Source of the DNA: Clostridium sp. AT4
GTDB taxonomy: Bacteria; Bacillota; Clostridia; Lachnospirales; Lachnospiraceae
DNA: 64,000 bases
Reading direction: 5' to 3'
Assembly: GCF_001517625.2 (NCBI RefSeq)
Contig: NZ_LN999826.1
Span: 186,001 to 250,000 of the forward strand
Shown: piece by piece, positions 41,199 to 52,555 of the stretch
Layout: the number at the start of each line of letters is the position of its first letter
How positions within the stretch are numbered: position 1 is the stretch's first letter
Notes under the pieces: generated by a model
The model's input: the letters and a program-made list of their open reading frames with translations, nothing else
What the model was told of the DNA's origin: nothing
The model's database searches: none
Position numbers and translations under genes: made by a program

Positions 41199-41881
41199 TG
41201 AAAGAAAAAAAGTACATATTATTTGATCTGGATGGCACTCTGACCGATCCGAAGGAAGGAATTACAAAGGCTGTCCAGTATTCTCTGGCACATTATGGCA
41301 TAGAAGAAACAAATCTGGATATGCTCTGTCCCTTTATAGGTCCGCCTTTAAGGGATAGTTACATCAATTTTTACGGTTTTTCCCAGGAAAAGGCCACAGA
41401 GGCTATTTCCGTGTATCGTGAGTATTTCTGCCGGGAGGGTTGGGCGCAGAATAAGGTGTATCCGGGAATACCAGAGCTTTTGGGAGCATTGAAAAATGCG
41501 GGAAAGAAGCTGTATGTGGCGACCTCCAAGCCGGAGCCCTTTGCAGTTCAGATCTTAGAGCATTTTGGGCTGGCTGGATTTTTTGACGGCATCGGCGGTG
41601 CTGATCTGGAGGAAACCCGCGTGAGAAAAGGTGATGTGATTTCTTATGTAAGAGAGCGCTTTGGTCTTTTAAGGGATGAAACAGGCCGTGATCTGGCGCC
41701 AGATATCGTGATGGTGGGAGACAGGGAGCATGACATCATAGGAGCTGGGGAGCAGGGGCTGGAGAGCATTGGCGTGCTCTATGGTTACGGAAGCCGCAGG
41801 GAACTGGAAGAGAGTGAGGCGGCACGGATTGCAGAGTCGGTAGAAGCGCTGAGGGCAATTCTCCTTGGTGAAATGTTATAA
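41198..41881 (+). CDS. HAD-family phosphatase (phosphoglycolate phosphatase-like)
   Basis: The 227-residue HAD hydrolase has motif I DLDGTLTDP, motif II ATSKPEPFA, the Lys/Arg region and motif IV VGDREHDIIGA. The sub-family resembles Gph/PpaX-like phosphatases. It is translationally coupled to nudC, which suggests linked nucleotide salvage or house-cleaning. Confidence 0.85.
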   Translation: MKEKKYILFDLDGTLTDPKEGITKAVQYSLAHYGIEETNLDMLCPFIGPPLRDSYINFYGFSQEKATEAISVYREYFCREGWAQNKVYPGIPELLGALKNAGKKLYVATSKPEPFAVQILEHFGLAGFFDGIGGADLEETRVRKGDVISYVRERFGLLRDETGRDLAPDIVMVGDREHDIIGAGEQGLESIGVLYGYGSRRELEESEAARIAESVEALRAILLGEML

Positions 41882-41914
41882 CTTCTGTTCATAATTGCCA
41901 TTCCTATTATACAT

Positions 41915-41943
41915 TTGACAAATAAAATAATGGTTGCTATGAT
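41915..41943 (+). promoter_or_regulatory. Promoter of ilvN-ilvC
   Basis: TTGACA (41915-41920), a 17-bp spacer and TATGAT (41938-41943). The leader to ATG 42033 holds a small hairpin (CCTGC/GCAGG about 41983-41997) but no T-box was recognised. Confidence 0.8.
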
Positions 41944-42032
41944 AAAAACTAATATATGGCACAGGGAATTTTCAGACAAATCCTGCTTCTGGCAGGGATG
42001 GGAAATGACCGGCTGATATGGAGGAATAAGAT

Positions 42033-43587
<1,555 letters not shown>

Positions 43588-43617
43588 TAACACATCAATT
43601 AGAAAACGGAGCAGACA

Positions 43618-43665
43618 TCCCAAAAGAGGGAACCGTCAAACAGACGGCCTCTTTTGGGATTTTTT
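43618..43665 (+). terminator. Terminator after ilvC
   Basis: TCCCAAAAGAGG (43618-43629) pairs with CCTCTTTTGGGA (43648-43659), with an inner CCGTC/GACGG stem, followed by TTTTTT. Confidence 0.95.
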
Positions 43666-43674
43666 GGAATTTAA

Positions 43675-43827
43675 AGAGTTCATCCGCCTTTGAAGCCTTT
43701 CTGGCAACCGGAGGAACAGAGGAAGAATGTGTTGGGAGCAGAGTATGAGAGGATTGTAAATGAGGCAGTCATTGCTCAGATCACGCAGAAAGAGCAGGAA
43801 ACAGGAGTGGAATTTGTGATCAAATAG
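43675..43827 (+). pseudogene. Possible fragment of a lost gene
   Basis: An open frame with no start codon in a suitable place encodes ...FWQPEEQRKNVLGAEYERIVNEAVIAQI... up to a stop at 43825. It lies between the ilvC terminator and the converging LysR terminator. It looks like the C-terminal tail of a lost protein, but no family was recognised; it may be chance. Confidence 0.25.
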
Positions 43828-43830
43828 CCC

Positions 43831-43871
43831 AAAATACAGCTGTCGGAAAACGTACATTTCTCCGGCAGCTG
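43831..43871 (-). terminator. Terminator of the LysR gene
   Basis: CAGCTGTCGGA (43837-43847) pairs with TCCGGCAGCTG (43861-43871); read on the minus strand it is followed by a T-rich segment (TATTTT). Confidence 0.6.
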
Positions 43872-43877
43872 TTATGC

Positions 43878-44759
43878 TTAATAAAGAAATTCCAGAAATA
43901 TTTTTAAAGCCATGGCCTGATTATTGGAATGGTAGGCAAAGCCGATGGTTCTTCGATGGATGGCATTTTTCAGAGGAACTTCCACTAAAGTTCCGTTGTC
44001 AAGCTCCTTTTGTACCAGTTCCCGTATGACACAGGCTACACCCAGACCGATCTTTGCAAATTCGATCAGCAGATCCATAGTTGTAACCTCCAGAATCTGA
44101 TGGGGAATAATGGAATATTCTTCCAGATACTGATCCACATGGATCCGGGTCATGTTGCTCTGATCCAAAAGCATGATATTTCCCGTTTCAAAGATATCCG
44201 CATCCTTTCCTTCCCGCAGATAGAGATTTTCCAGGTAAGAAGGCGTAGTGACAAAGGTATCCTGAATATCCATAACGGGAATAAAGGTCAGATCCCTGTG
44301 AGAAGCCGGTTCTGCGATCAGGCCCAGATCCAGCTTGTGCTGTTCCAGACCGGCGATGGTCTGAGCAGTAGACTGGCCTTCAATGGAAATCCTCATGTGT
44401 GGGTATTGGTCGATAAAGGTCTTCAGATAAGGAAGGAGCACATATTTACAAAGGGTATTGCTGACGCCGATGCGGAGATGGCCGATGTCAAACTCCTGGA
44501 TCCGCTTTAATTCCTGTTCTCCTCTGGTCAGGGCCTCAAAGGCTTCCTTTGCATATTCAAAAAGGACCTGCCCTTCTGCTGTCAGCTGCACGCCTCTGGA
44601 GCTGCGGGTGAAAAGCGAGATACCGATGCTGTCTTCCAGCTTGCTGATGGCTTTGCTGATGGCAGGCTGGCTGATATAGAGTTCCTTGGCAGCTTTTGAA
44701 ATGTTTCCTGCTTTGGCTACCTCGTAAAAGATTTTATACTGTGAAAGGTTCTGTTCCAT
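43878..44759 (-). CDS. LysR-type transcriptional regulator
   Basis: The 293-residue LTTR has an N-terminal HTH (NISKAAKELYISQPAISKAISKLEDSIGISLFTRSSRGVQLT) and the periplasmic-binding-like effector domain. It lies divergent from leuC, so it probably controls leuCD. ATG 44759 (minus) has CAGGAGTATTTACC upstream. Related regulator: 46691-47584. Confidence 0.9.
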   Translation of the reverse strand: MEQNLSQYKIFYEVAKAGNISKAAKELYISQPAISKAISKLEDSIGISLFTRSSRGVQLTAEGQVLFEYAKEAFEALTRGEQELKRIQEFDIGHLRIGVSNTLCKYVLLPYLKTFIDQYPHMRISIEGQSTAQTIAGLEQHKLDLGLIAEPASHRDLTFIPVMDIQDTFVTTPSYLENLYLREGKDADIFETGNIMLLDQSNMTRIHVDQYLEEYSIIPHQILEVTTMDLLIEFAKIGLGVACVIRELVQKELDNGTLVEVPLKNAIHRRTIGFAYHSNNQAMALKIFLEFLY

Positions 44760-44904
44760 GGTAAATACTCCTGTATAACATTTTTTCATATACACCATTC
44801 ATATTATGTATTTTTATTATAGCAACAGATATGATAGAATGTAAAGCACAGATTAAAAACAGATGGGGCTAAATGAAAAGCCCCCTGGTGAGGAGGATGA
44901 AGCA

Positions 44905-46167
44905 ATGGGAATGACCATGACCCAGAAGATATTAGCCGCTCATGCGGGACTTGCAGAGGTGAAAGCGGGACAGCTGATCGAAGCGGAGCTGGATTTGGTG
45001 CTTGGAAATGACATCACCTCTCCGGTTGCCATCAATGAGATGAAAAAGATGAACTGTCAGACGGTTTTTGATAAAGATAAAATTGCCCTTGTAATGGATC
45101 ACTTTATTCCGAACAAGGATATTAAATCAGCAGAAAACTGCAAATGCTGCAGAGAGTTTGCCTGCCGCCATGAGATCAGCAACTATTTTGATGTGGGTGA
45201 TATGGGAATCGAACACGCACTTTTGCCGGAAAAAGGTCTGGTTGTGGCTGGTGATGCGGTGATCGGAGCGGACTCCCATACCTGCACCTACGGAGCGTTG
45301 GGAGCTTTTTCTACGGGAGTGGGGAGCACGGATATGGCGGCAGGAATGGTAACGGGAAAGGCCTGGTTTAAGGTGCCTTCTGCCATCCGCTTTGAGCTGG
45401 TTGGAAAGCCCTCCAAATGGGTATCAGGCAAGGATGTGATCTTACATATCATCGGCATGATCGGTGTGGACGGTGCCCTGTACCGCTCCATGGAATTTAC
45501 GGGAGAGGGCATTAAGAATCTGTCCATGGATGACCGCTTTACCATCTGCAATATGGCCATTGAGGCCGGTGGAAAGAACGGTATTTTCCCTGTGGATGAG
45601 ACTGCTCTCCAGTATATGAAGGAGCATTCCAAACGGGAATTTACGGTATATGAGGCGGATGAGGATGCGGAGTATGATGAGACCTATGTGATCGATCTAT
45701 CCCGGTTAAAGCCAACGGTATCATTTCCCCACCTTCCCTCCAATACCAGAACCATCGATCAGGTAGGCGAGGTGAAGATCGATCAGGCAGTGATCGGCTC
45801 CTGTACCAATGGACGGATTGATGATATCCGGGCGGCAGCTGAGATCTTAAAGGGAAAGAAGGTTGCAAAGGGTGTGCGCTGTATTGTGATCCCTGCGACG
45901 CAGGCCATCTATCTGCAGGCCATGAGAGAAGGGCTGCTTGAAATATTTATTGAGGCCGGGGCAGTGGTAAGCACTCCCACCTGCGGCCCCTGCCTGGGCG
46001 GTTATATGGGCATTCTGGCGGCCGGTGAAAGATGTATTTCCACTACAAACCGCAATTTCGTTGGCCGTATGGGCCATGTGGATTCAGAAGTATATCTGGC
46101 AAGCCCGGCGGTAGCCGCAGCCAGCGCCGTGGCAGGAAAGATTACGGCTCCCGAAGCAGTGATGTAA
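44905..46167 (+). CDS. leuC: 3-isopropylmalate dehydratase large subunit
   Basis: The 420-residue aconitase-family protein has the iron-sulfur cysteine motifs [14 protein letters not shown] and [15 protein letters not shown] and [13 protein letters not shown]. It isomerises 2-isopropylmalate to 3-isopropylmalate in leucine synthesis, with LeuD. ATG 44905 with GAGGAGGATGAAGC upstream is chosen over a longer frame. leuD is 51 bases on. Confidence 0.95.
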   Translation: MGMTMTQKILAAHAGLAEVKAGQLIEAELDLVLGNDITSPVAINEMKKMNCQTVFDKDKIALVMDHFIPNKDIKSAENCKCCREFACRHEISNYFDVGDMGIEHALLPEKGLVVAGDAVIGADSHTCTYGALGAFSTGVGSTDMAAGMVTGKAWFKVPSAIRFELVGKPSKWVSGKDVILHIIGMIGVDGALYRSMEFTGEGIKNLSMDDRFTICNMAIEAGGKNGIFPVDETALQYMKEHSKREFTVYEADEDAEYDETYVIDLSRLKPTVSFPHLPSNTRTIDQVGEVKIDQAVIGSCTNGRIDDIRAAAEILKGKKVAKGVRCIVIPATQAIYLQAMREGLLEIFIEAGAVVSTPTCGPCLGGYMGILAAGERCISTTNRNFVGRMGHVDSEVYLASPAVAAASAVAGKITAPEAVM

Positions 46168-46218
46168 GGCTGCCGGGACGATCTGGTTTTACAGTCCTAA
46201 AAAAGAAGGGAGATTACC

Positions 46219-46704
46219 ATGAAAGTATGCGGACATGTTTTTAAATACGGCGATAATGTAGATACGGATGTAATTATTCCGGCTCGTTACTTAAATGCCA
46301 CAAAGGGCGAGGAGCTGGCGAAGCACTGTATGGAGGATATTGACCGTGAATTTGTAAATAAGGTGCAGCCGGGGGATATTATTGTGGCAGAGAAGAACTT
46401 TGGCTGCGGATCATCCAGGGAGCACGCACCCCTGGCCATCAAATGTGCCGGGGTCAGCTGTGTGATCGCAGAGACCTTTGCCAGGATTTTTTACCGCAAT
46501 TCCATCAATATCGGCCTGCCCATTATCGAGTGTCCTCAGGCGGCAAAGGCCATCAGTGCAGGAGATAAGGTAGAGGTGGATTTTGACAGTGGCGTGATCA
46601 CCAATATCACCAGAGGCGAGGTCTATAAAGGCCAGTCTTTCCCGCCCTTTATGCAGGATATCATACAGGCAGGCGGACTGGTTGCGTATATTAACGCAAA
46701 GTAG
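46219..46704 (+). CDS. leuD: 3-isopropylmalate dehydratase small subunit
   Basis: The 161-residue swivel-domain protein contains [16 protein letters not shown] and [10 protein letters not shown], the substrate-binding motif of LeuD. It pairs with LeuC. Its end overlaps the end of the convergent LysR gene by 14 bases. Confidence 0.95.
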   Translation: MKVCGHVFKYGDNVDTDVIIPARYLNATKGEELAKHCMEDIDREFVNKVQPGDIIVAEKNFGCGSSREHAPLAIKCAGVSCVIAETFARIFYRNSINIGLPIIECPQAAKAISAGDKVEVDFDSGVITNITRGEVYKGQSFPPFMQDIIQAGGLVAYINAK

Positions 46705-47584
46705 CCATTTCTTTTGCAAGCCTTAAAAATTCCGCCATTTCCCGGGTGACCCATTTATCCCGGTGATAGACGATCTGGCGCCAGATCTGGATGTGAAAGT
46801 CCCTGGCAGTAAGGATACAGAGGCGGCCTTCCTTTACCGCCTGCCGGATGGTAAATTCCGGGAGAAAGGAGATTCCCTGATTCTGCTGTAAAAATTTAAG
46901 GATAAAGTCTGTGTTTCCTGTTTCCAGAAAGGGATGCAGCCGTTTGTATTCAGATGCCAGATACTGGTCCAGTATGAACCGGTAGCTGGCATTTTTTTCT
47001 GTAAGGACAAAGGGGTAGGAGAGAATTTCATCTAAGGAAAGCTCTCCTTTTTTTGCACTTAAGGGGTGGTCTGCAGAGGCGGCAAAAAGGATCTGCTCCG
47101 GCTGCTCCATGACCTTTTCCCATTTGGGATCGTAGATCCGTTTATCCAGAAAATAGACAATGTCAATTACATTGGCATTCATCTGCTCTAACAGGCGGTC
47201 CGGGGAGTCTGTGATAATATTTACGTTTACCTTCGGGTGCAGTCTGTGGTATTCGGTCAGAAGATCCGGGAAAATGGAGCTGCAGATGGATTCAATGGTT
47301 CCAAGGCACAGCTGCCCGGTGAGCTCCGTGGGATTTGCCATAGCGTCTTTGGCCTGAGCCAGATCCCGCATGATGGCAGAGGCGTATTCATAGAAAACCT
47401 GTCCCTGATGGGTCAGGGTGGTCTGCTTTCCAATGCGGTCAAAGAGATGGACTCCCAGCTCCTGTTCCAGCTGCTTGATCTGAATGGTGACAGCTGCCTG
47501 AGAGTATCCCAGCTGCCTGGCGGCTTTTGAAAAACTCTGAAGTTTGGCTGCCTGTAAAAATGTGACGATTTCCCGAAATTCCAT
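46691..47584 (-). CDS. LysR-type transcriptional regulator
   Basis: The 297-residue LTTR has the HTH at [37 protein letters not shown]. It stands divergent from cyuA and convergent to leuD. By position it may control cyuA; cysteine-responsive control of the cyu genes is usual in enterobacteria, by a different regulator. ATG 47584 (minus). Confidence 0.88.
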   Translation of the reverse strand: MEFREIVTFLQAAKLQSFSKAARQLGYSQAAVTIQIKQLEQELGVHLFDRIGKQTTLTHQGQVFYEYASAIMRDLAQAKDAMANPTELTGQLCLGTIESICSSIFPDLLTEYHRLHPKVNVNIITDSPDRLLEQMNANVIDIVYFLDKRIYDPKWEKVMEQPEQILFAASADHPLSAKKGELSLDEILSYPFVLTEKNASYRFILDQYLASEYKRLHPFLETGNTDFILKFLQQNQGISFLPEFTIRQAVKEGRLCILTARDFHIQIWRQIVYHRDKWVTREMAEFLRLAKEMATLR

Positions 47585-47765
47585 ACCGATTCCTTCTTTA
47601 ATTAAAAATATTTTAATCATATATTTAAAATGTTAAAATTTACAAAAATATATGGATATGATACAGTAAAATTAAAGAGAATGCAAGAGGTTAGATTTCC
47701 CATTTGGCAGTATGGCTGTAAAATGTGGAAACTCAGAACGGTTTAACTTCAGGAGGAAGGGGCAC

Positions 47766-49043
47766 ATGGAGAAGAGGGATGCAAAATATGCAGCGTATGT
47801 TCAGACATTAAAGGAGGAATTGGTTCCGGCAATGGGATGCACGGAGCCGATTGCCCTTGCTTATGGAGCTGCCAGGGCCAGAGTGGTGCTGGGGGAAATG
47901 CCGGACCGGGTGGTTGTAGGAGCCAGCGGCAGCATTATTAAAAATGTGAAATCTGTAATTGTGCCGAATACAGACCATTTAAAGGGCATTCCGGCAGCTG
48001 CGGCGGCAGGGATTGTGGCAGGAGATGCAGATAAGGAGTTAGAGGTAATTGCCAGTGTAAGCAGCGAGCAGACTGCGCAGATGAAGGAATTTATGGAGCA
48101 GGTTCCCATTACAGTAGAGCATATTGACAATGGGATCACCTTTGATATTGTGATTACCCTTTATAAGGGCGTTTCCTATGCCAGAGTGCGGATCGCCAAT
48201 TACCATACCAATATTGTTCTGGTAGAGAAAAACGGAGAGATTCTGGAAAAGAAGCCGGTAGCCGGAGAATCTGAGGAGGGGCTTACGGACCGGAGCCTTT
48301 TGAATATGAAGGACATTCTGGATTTTGCCCGGACTGTGGACATCGAGGATGTAAGAGAGGTGCTGGAGCGCCAGATTGATTATAACTGGGCCATCGCAGA
48401 AGAGGGGATCCGGGGAAATTACGGAGCCAATATCGGAAGCGTTCTTTTGGATATGGAAGGAGAAAGCGTCCGTGTCCGGGCAAAGGCTATGGCGGCGGCG
48501 GGGTCTGACGCCAGAATGAATGGCTGTGAGCTGCCTGTGATCATCAATTCCGGCAGCGGCAATCAGGGGATTACGGCATCCGTTCCCGTAATTGTATATG
48601 CGAAAGATATGAAGGTAAGCCATGAAACCCTGCTGCGGGCGCTGACCCTTTCCAACCTGACGGCCATCCACCAGAAAACAGCCATCGGAAGGCTTTCTGC
48701 CTACTGCGGTGCTGTCAGTGCGGGAGCGGGAGCAGGGGCAGGAATCGCTTATCTCCATGGCGGAGATTACAAAGAAATCGTACATACGGTGGTAAATGCC
48801 CTTGCCATTGTGTCCGGAATTGTCTGCGACGGAGCGAAGGCTTCCTGCGCGGCAAAGATTGCTTCTGCGGTAGATGCAGGCATTTTGGGATATCAGATGT
48901 ATATCCGCGGCCAGCAGTTTTACGGCGGTGACGGCATTGTCACAAAGGGAGTAGAGGAAACGCTTAAAAATGTGGGCCGCCTGGGAAAAGAAGGAATGAA
49001 GGCTACGAATGAAGAAATCATCCGGATCATGATCGGAGAATAA
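47766..49043 (+). CDS. cyuA: L-cysteine desulfidase family protein (CyuA / UPF0597)
   Basis: The 425-residue protein of the serine-dehydratase-alpha superfamily begins EELVPAMGCTEPIALAYGAARA and has the cluster cysteine pattern in GIVCDGAKASCAAKIASAVDAGILGY. YhaM/CyuA enzymes break cysteine to pyruvate, ammonia and sulfide with a 4Fe-4S cluster. ATG 47766 follows CAGGAGGAAGG; the longer frame is not needed. A copy of a repeated motif lies upstream (47716-47735). Confidence 0.85.
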   Translation: MEKRDAKYAAYVQTLKEELVPAMGCTEPIALAYGAARARVVLGEMPDRVVVGASGSIIKNVKSVIVPNTDHLKGIPAAAAAGIVAGDADKELEVIASVSSEQTAQMKEFMEQVPITVEHIDNGITFDIVITLYKGVSYARVRIANYHTNIVLVEKNGEILEKKPVAGESEEGLTDRSLLNMKDILDFARTVDIEDVREVLERQIDYNWAIAEEGIRGNYGANIGSVLLDMEGESVRVRAKAMAAAGSDARMNGCELPVIINSGSGNQGITASVPVIVYAKDMKVSHETLLRALTLSNLTAIHQKTAIGRLSAYCGAVSAGAGAGAGIAYLHGGDYKEIVHTVVNALAIVSGIVCDGAKASCAAKIASAVDAGILGYQMYIRGQQFYGGDGIVTKGVEETLKNVGRLGKEGMKATNEEIIRIMIGE

Positions 49044-49054
49044 AATCAGGAAAT

Positions 49055-49111
49055 AAAAAAGGCTCTGCATACGCTGTGAAAGCAGATCACAGCGTAAGGC
49101 AGAGCTTTTTT
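49055..49111. terminator. Bidirectional terminator between cyuA and hicB
   Basis: GCTCTGC-ACGCTGTGA (49062-49079) pairs with TCACAGCGT-GCAGAGC (49087-49105), with a small internal loop, A6 upstream and T6 downstream. Confidence 0.95.
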
Positions 49112-49121
49112 GCGGAAACAA

Positions 49122-49397
49122 TCAGTCATTATCCGGCAGAAGCTTGATCGTTACCATGATAAATTTGACAAATTCTCCTTCTTTTAATTCAATATCATCT
49201 GCATGGCTGCAGGGCGGGATGTCGCAGGTGTCCTCCAGCTCTACGGTGATCCAGTCTCTGGCCGCATCTCTTGCATTTTCTACTGCGTCCTCCAGATCGG
49301 GTCCGTCGGCTTCGCAGCATTCCAGATCTGGGAAATATGCGTGAAAGCCTTTATCCTCTTTGTGAGGGGTAAAAACAGCAGGATATGTAAATGTCAT
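49122..49397 (-). CDS. Orphan HicB-like antitoxin
   Basis: The 91-residue protein has the HicB partial-RNase-H fold pattern: YPAVFTPHKEDKGFHAYFPDLECCEADGPDLEDAVENARDA. HicB proteins neutralise HicA mRNA interferases, encoded next to them; no hicA is seen on either side. The C-terminus lacks the usual HTH or RHH DNA-binding domain. It may be a solitary regulator or a remnant. Confidence 0.8.
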   Translation of the reverse strand: MTFTYPAVFTPHKEDKGFHAYFPDLECCEADGPDLEDAVENARDAARDWITVELEDTCDIPPCSHADDIELKEGEFVKFIMVTIKLLPDND

Positions 49398-49469
49398 TGA
49401 AAAATACCTCCGGTTTGTGATAAAACGTATTATAGCGCGGTTCTGGTTATTTGTACAGAACAGAAAGGA

Positions 49470-50603
49470 ATGAAAAATAAAATTATGAAGCTGCGTGTAA
49501 TATCATTTATCAAAAGGGAAACGATCCTGACCGTTTCCTTTTTCCTTGCCCTCTTATCCTGTTTTCTGGTAAAGCCGGACAGGGAGTATCTGGGGTATTT
49601 TACTTCTAATATGGGAACGATGATCATTCTGTTCTGCCTGATGGCAGTGGTAGCGGGTCTTGGAAGCCTGGGCGTGTTCCGGTATCTGGGAGAGCGGCTT
49701 TTGGAACGGATCCGGTCTCAGGGAGGGATCATGCTTCTTCTGGTGTTTTTGTGTTTTTTTGGCAGTATGCTTATTACCAATGATGTGGCGCTGATCACCT
49801 TTGTTCCCTTTGGGATCATGATCCTTGAAATGGCGGCCATGAGAGAAAAAATCTGCTGTACGGTTACGCTGATGACAATCGGAGCCAATCTGGGCAGTAT
49901 GTTTACCCCTATGGGAAATCCGCAGAATCTTTACCTGTATGGCTTATCCGGCATGAAGCTGCTGGAATTTCTTTTCCTGATGCTTCCGCTTACGGCGGCT
50001 GCGGCTCTTCTTTTGGCTCTCAGTGTGGTATTTTATTCAAAGAAAGGGAAAATTAAGCTTCAGATGGAAGAAAAGACGGAAAGGCCGGATCTGGTGCGGA
50101 CGGCTTTTTATGTGTTTTTATTCCTGCTCTGCCTTCAGACGGTAAACGGAACACTTCCGGCAGAGATACTTCTGATCCTTATACTGGCAGCTGTGGCGGC
50201 AGGCGATAAACGGTTGTTTGCAAAGGTGGACTATTCCCTTTTGCTGACCTTTTTATGCTTCTTTGTGTTTATTGGAAATATAAACCGGTTTGGCCCTTTT
50301 CGCGAACTGGCGGTAAGAGTGATCTCAGGTCATGAGCTGGCAGCCTCTGTCATAATGAGCCAGGTAATCAGCAATGTGCCGGCAGCTCTGCTTTTGTCCA
50401 ATTTTACGCAGCAATGGGAGCTTTTAATTGTGGGGACGAATCTGGGCGGCTTGGGAACGCTGATCGCTTCTATGGCAAGTCTGATCTCCTATAAGCAGAT
50501 TGCTGCCCGATATCCGGAAAAGAAAACGGCGTATCTGAGGACGTTTACATTCTGGAATGTGATCTTTCTGGCTGCTTTGTGGATCATGGCTTCCGTTTTG
50601 TGA
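49470..50603 (+). CDS. SLC13/ArsB-type anion permease
   Basis: The 377-residue membrane protein has about ten hydrophobic segments and the GSMLITNDVALITFVPF and GANLGSMFTPMGNPQNLYLY motifs found in the ion-transporter (citrate/arsenite) superfamily. It is slightly short for the family. Substrate cannot be told from sequence. ATG 49470 is weakly supported by AGAAAGGA. Confidence 0.8.
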   Translation: MKNKIMKLRVISFIKRETILTVSFFLALLSCFLVKPDREYLGYFTSNMGTMIILFCLMAVVAGLGSLGVFRYLGERLLERIRSQGGIMLLLVFLCFFGSMLITNDVALITFVPFGIMILEMAAMREKICCTVTLMTIGANLGSMFTPMGNPQNLYLYGLSGMKLLEFLFLMLPLTAAAALLLALSVVFYSKKGKIKLQMEEKTERPDLVRTAFYVFLFLLCLQTVNGTLPAEILLILILAAVAAGDKRLFAKVDYSLLLTFLCFFVFIGNINRFGPFRELAVRVISGHELAASVIMSQVISNVPAALLLSNFTQQWELLIVGTNLGGLGTLIASMASLISYKQIAARYPEKKTAYLRTFTFWNVIFLAALWIMASVL

Positions 50604-50656
50604 CTGCATTATGGATAAAAACGGCAAAAGAAAAATATTTCGCTTATATCACAAAC

Positions 50657-50684
50657 TTGAAAAATAATTCTCATGTGGTATACT
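50657..50684 (+). promoter_or_regulatory. Promoter of nagA
   Basis: TTGAAA (50657-50662), a 16-bp spacer and TATACT (50679-50684), about 80 bases before the start. Confidence 0.6.
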
Positions 50685-50763
50685 GATGGTATCATTTAAC
50701 GGTTGATATAACAGGAAAGATTTACGCCTTATTTTGAGGCAGACAATCGGAAAGGAGATAACG

Positions 50764-51903
50764 ATGCGTATTCAGGGAAAAAAGATGTGGATTGCAGGTC
50801 AGTTTATGGCAGCACAGCTTTTGATTGAGGAAGGAGTGATCCGCCAGGTTCTTCCTTACGGGGCGAAAGAGGCGGATGAGGATTACGGGGATAACCGCGT
50901 GCTTCCTGGCTTTATTGATATTCACACCCACGGTGCTTACGGATATGATACAAACGACGCCAGACCGGAGGGGCTTAGAGAGTGGATGAGGAGGATCCCG
51001 GAGGAGGGCGTAACCTCGATTCTCCCAACGACAGTGACCCAGATGCCAGATGTTCTTACGGCTGCGGTAGCCAGTGTGGCAAAGGTAGTGGAAGAGGGAT
51101 ACGAGGGTGCGCAGATTTTGGGGATCCATTTTGAAGGCCCCTATCTGGACATGGATTACAAGGGCGCCCAGCCTCCGGAAGCCATTGCCGTGCCTTCTGT
51201 AGAGCAGTTTCAGATGTATCAGGAGGCGGCTAAGGGCCTGATACGCTATATTACCCTTGCGCCGGAGCATGATCCGGATCACAGACTGACCCGGTACTGT
51301 GCTTCAAACGGCGTGGCAGTAAGTATGGGCCATTCCTCTGCTTCCTATGAGAAGGCCCTTTTGGGAATTGCCAACGGAGCCACCTCCATGACTCATGTAT
51401 ACAACGGTATGACGCCCTACCATCACCGTAATCCGGGACTGGTGGGAACGGCGCTTCGGGTTCGTGATATTTACGGCGAGGTGATCTGTGACGGCTGTCA
51501 TTCCCATCTGGCTGCGTTAAACAATTTCTTTACGGCTAAAGGGCGCGATTATGCCATTATGGTCAGCGACTCTCTCCGGGCCAAGCATTGTCCTCCGGGA
51601 GGCAATTACCAGTTAGGAGGCCATGACATTGAAATCGGTGAGGACGGACTGGCCCGGTTGAAGGGTACTTCTACTATTGCGGGAAGCACCCTGAGCATGA
51701 ATAAGGGGCTTAAGATCCTGATCGAAGATGCCATGGTTCCGGTGGATGCAGCCATCAATTCCTGCACCTTAAATCCGGCCCGCTGTCTGGGCGCTGACCG
51801 CACCAAGGGACGGATCGCAGCAGGCTGTGATGCAGACCTGGCGGTACTTGATGGGGATTACAATGTGATCCAGACCTGGTGCCGGGGAAAGAAGATGCTG
51901 TAG
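50764..51903 (+). CDS. nagA: N-acetylglucosamine-6-phosphate deacetylase
   Basis: The 379-residue amidohydrolase deacetylates GlcNAc-6-P in amino-sugar catabolism and cell-wall recycling. LPGFIDIHTHGAYGYDTND holds the metal-binding His pair; HFEGPYLD and GHSSASYEKA carry further metal ligands. ATG 50764 has AAAGGAGATAACG upstream, hence the shorter start. nagB is not nearby. Confidence 0.93.
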   Translation: MRIQGKKMWIAGQFMAAQLLIEEGVIRQVLPYGAKEADEDYGDNRVLPGFIDIHTHGAYGYDTNDARPEGLREWMRRIPEEGVTSILPTTVTQMPDVLTAAVASVAKVVEEGYEGAQILGIHFEGPYLDMDYKGAQPPEAIAVPSVEQFQMYQEAAKGLIRYITLAPEHDPDHRLTRYCASNGVAVSMGHSSASYEKALLGIANGATSMTHVYNGMTPYHHRNPGLVGTALRVRDIYGEVICDGCHSHLAALNNFFTAKGRDYAIMVSDSLRAKHCPPGGNYQLGGHDIEIGEDGLARLKGTSTIAGSTLSMNKGLKILIEDAMVPVDAAINSCTLNPARCLGADRTKGRIAAGCDADLAVLDGDYNVIQTWCRGKKML

Positions 51904-51948
51904 GCTGAGAAAATACCGGAAGTTACGGCTGTTTTCGCAAAAAAAGGC

Positions 51949-51977
51949 TTGCATTTCCTCTGGTCTGATGGTATAGT
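51949..51977 (+). promoter_or_regulatory. Promoter of the rimP-nusA operon
   Basis: TTGCAT (51949-51954), a 17-bp spacer and TATAGT (51972-51977), in the gap after nagA. Confidence 0.65.
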
Positions 51978-52008
51978 GTAAATGATAACAGATAGTTTTA
52001 CTGATAAT

Positions 52009-52032
52009 AAGAGTGGGCGACGGTCCACTCTT
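52009..52032 (+). promoter_or_regulatory. Leader hairpin of the rimP-nusA operon
   Basis: AAGAGTGG (52009-52016) pairs with CCACTCTT (52025-52032). A hairpin of this kind is common in front of nusA operons in Firmicutes and may take part in autoregulation. Confidence 0.6.
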
Positions 52033-52063
52033 TCGTATTGTAAGGGAAAAGAAAGGTGGTGGA

Positions 52064-52534
52064 ATGATGGCAAAGAAGGAAAGCTATGAGAGCAGAGTGG
52101 AAGCATTCCTCCTTCCGCTGATGGAAGAGAATCATTTTGAGCTGGTAGACGTGGAATATGTAAAGGAAGCGGGAACCTGGTATCTGCGGGCGTACATTGA
52201 CAAGGAAGGCGGCATTGCCGTAGATGACTGTGAGGTCATCAGCAGACAGCTGGGGGACTGGCTGGACAAAGAGGATTTTATTTCCGAAAGCTACATTCTG
52301 GAAGTAAGTTCTCCCGGACTGGGACGTCCTTTAAAAAAGGAAAAGGACTATGTGCGCAGTATGGGCAAGGAAGTAGAGGTTCGTCTTTACAAGGCCATCG
52401 ACCGGCAGAAGGAATTTACCGGTATTTTAAGCGCATATGATGATAAGACGGTGACTCTGTCCATGGAGGACGGAAGTACCCAGACATTTGAAAAGGCGGG
52501 GATCGCGCTGATCCGGCTGGCGTTTGATTTCTAA
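52064..52534 (+). CDS. rimP: Ribosome maturation factor RimP
   Basis: The 156-residue protein has the RimP N-terminal domain (FELVDVEYVKEAGTWYLRAYIDKEGGIAVDDCEVISRQLGDWLD) and the SM-like C-terminal domain. It acts in 30S assembly. Starts at ATG 52064 or 52067, with GAAAGGTGGTGG upstream. It heads the rimP-nusA-ylxR-ylxQ-infB operon. Confidence 0.93.
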   Translation: MMAKKESYESRVEAFLLPLMEENHFELVDVEYVKEAGTWYLRAYIDKEGGIAVDDCEVISRQLGDWLDKEDFISESYILEVSSPGLGRPLKKEKDYVRSMGKEVEVRLYKAIDRQKEFTGILSAYDDKTVTLSMEDGSTQTFEKAGIALIRLAFDF

Positions 52535-52555
52535 GGCATAGATAGGAGGATAATC

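Noticed and set aside
41882-42032. T-box or attenuator in front of ilvN
   Set aside because: The leader has a good promoter and one small hairpin, but no T-box core sequence or terminator/antiterminator pair was found.
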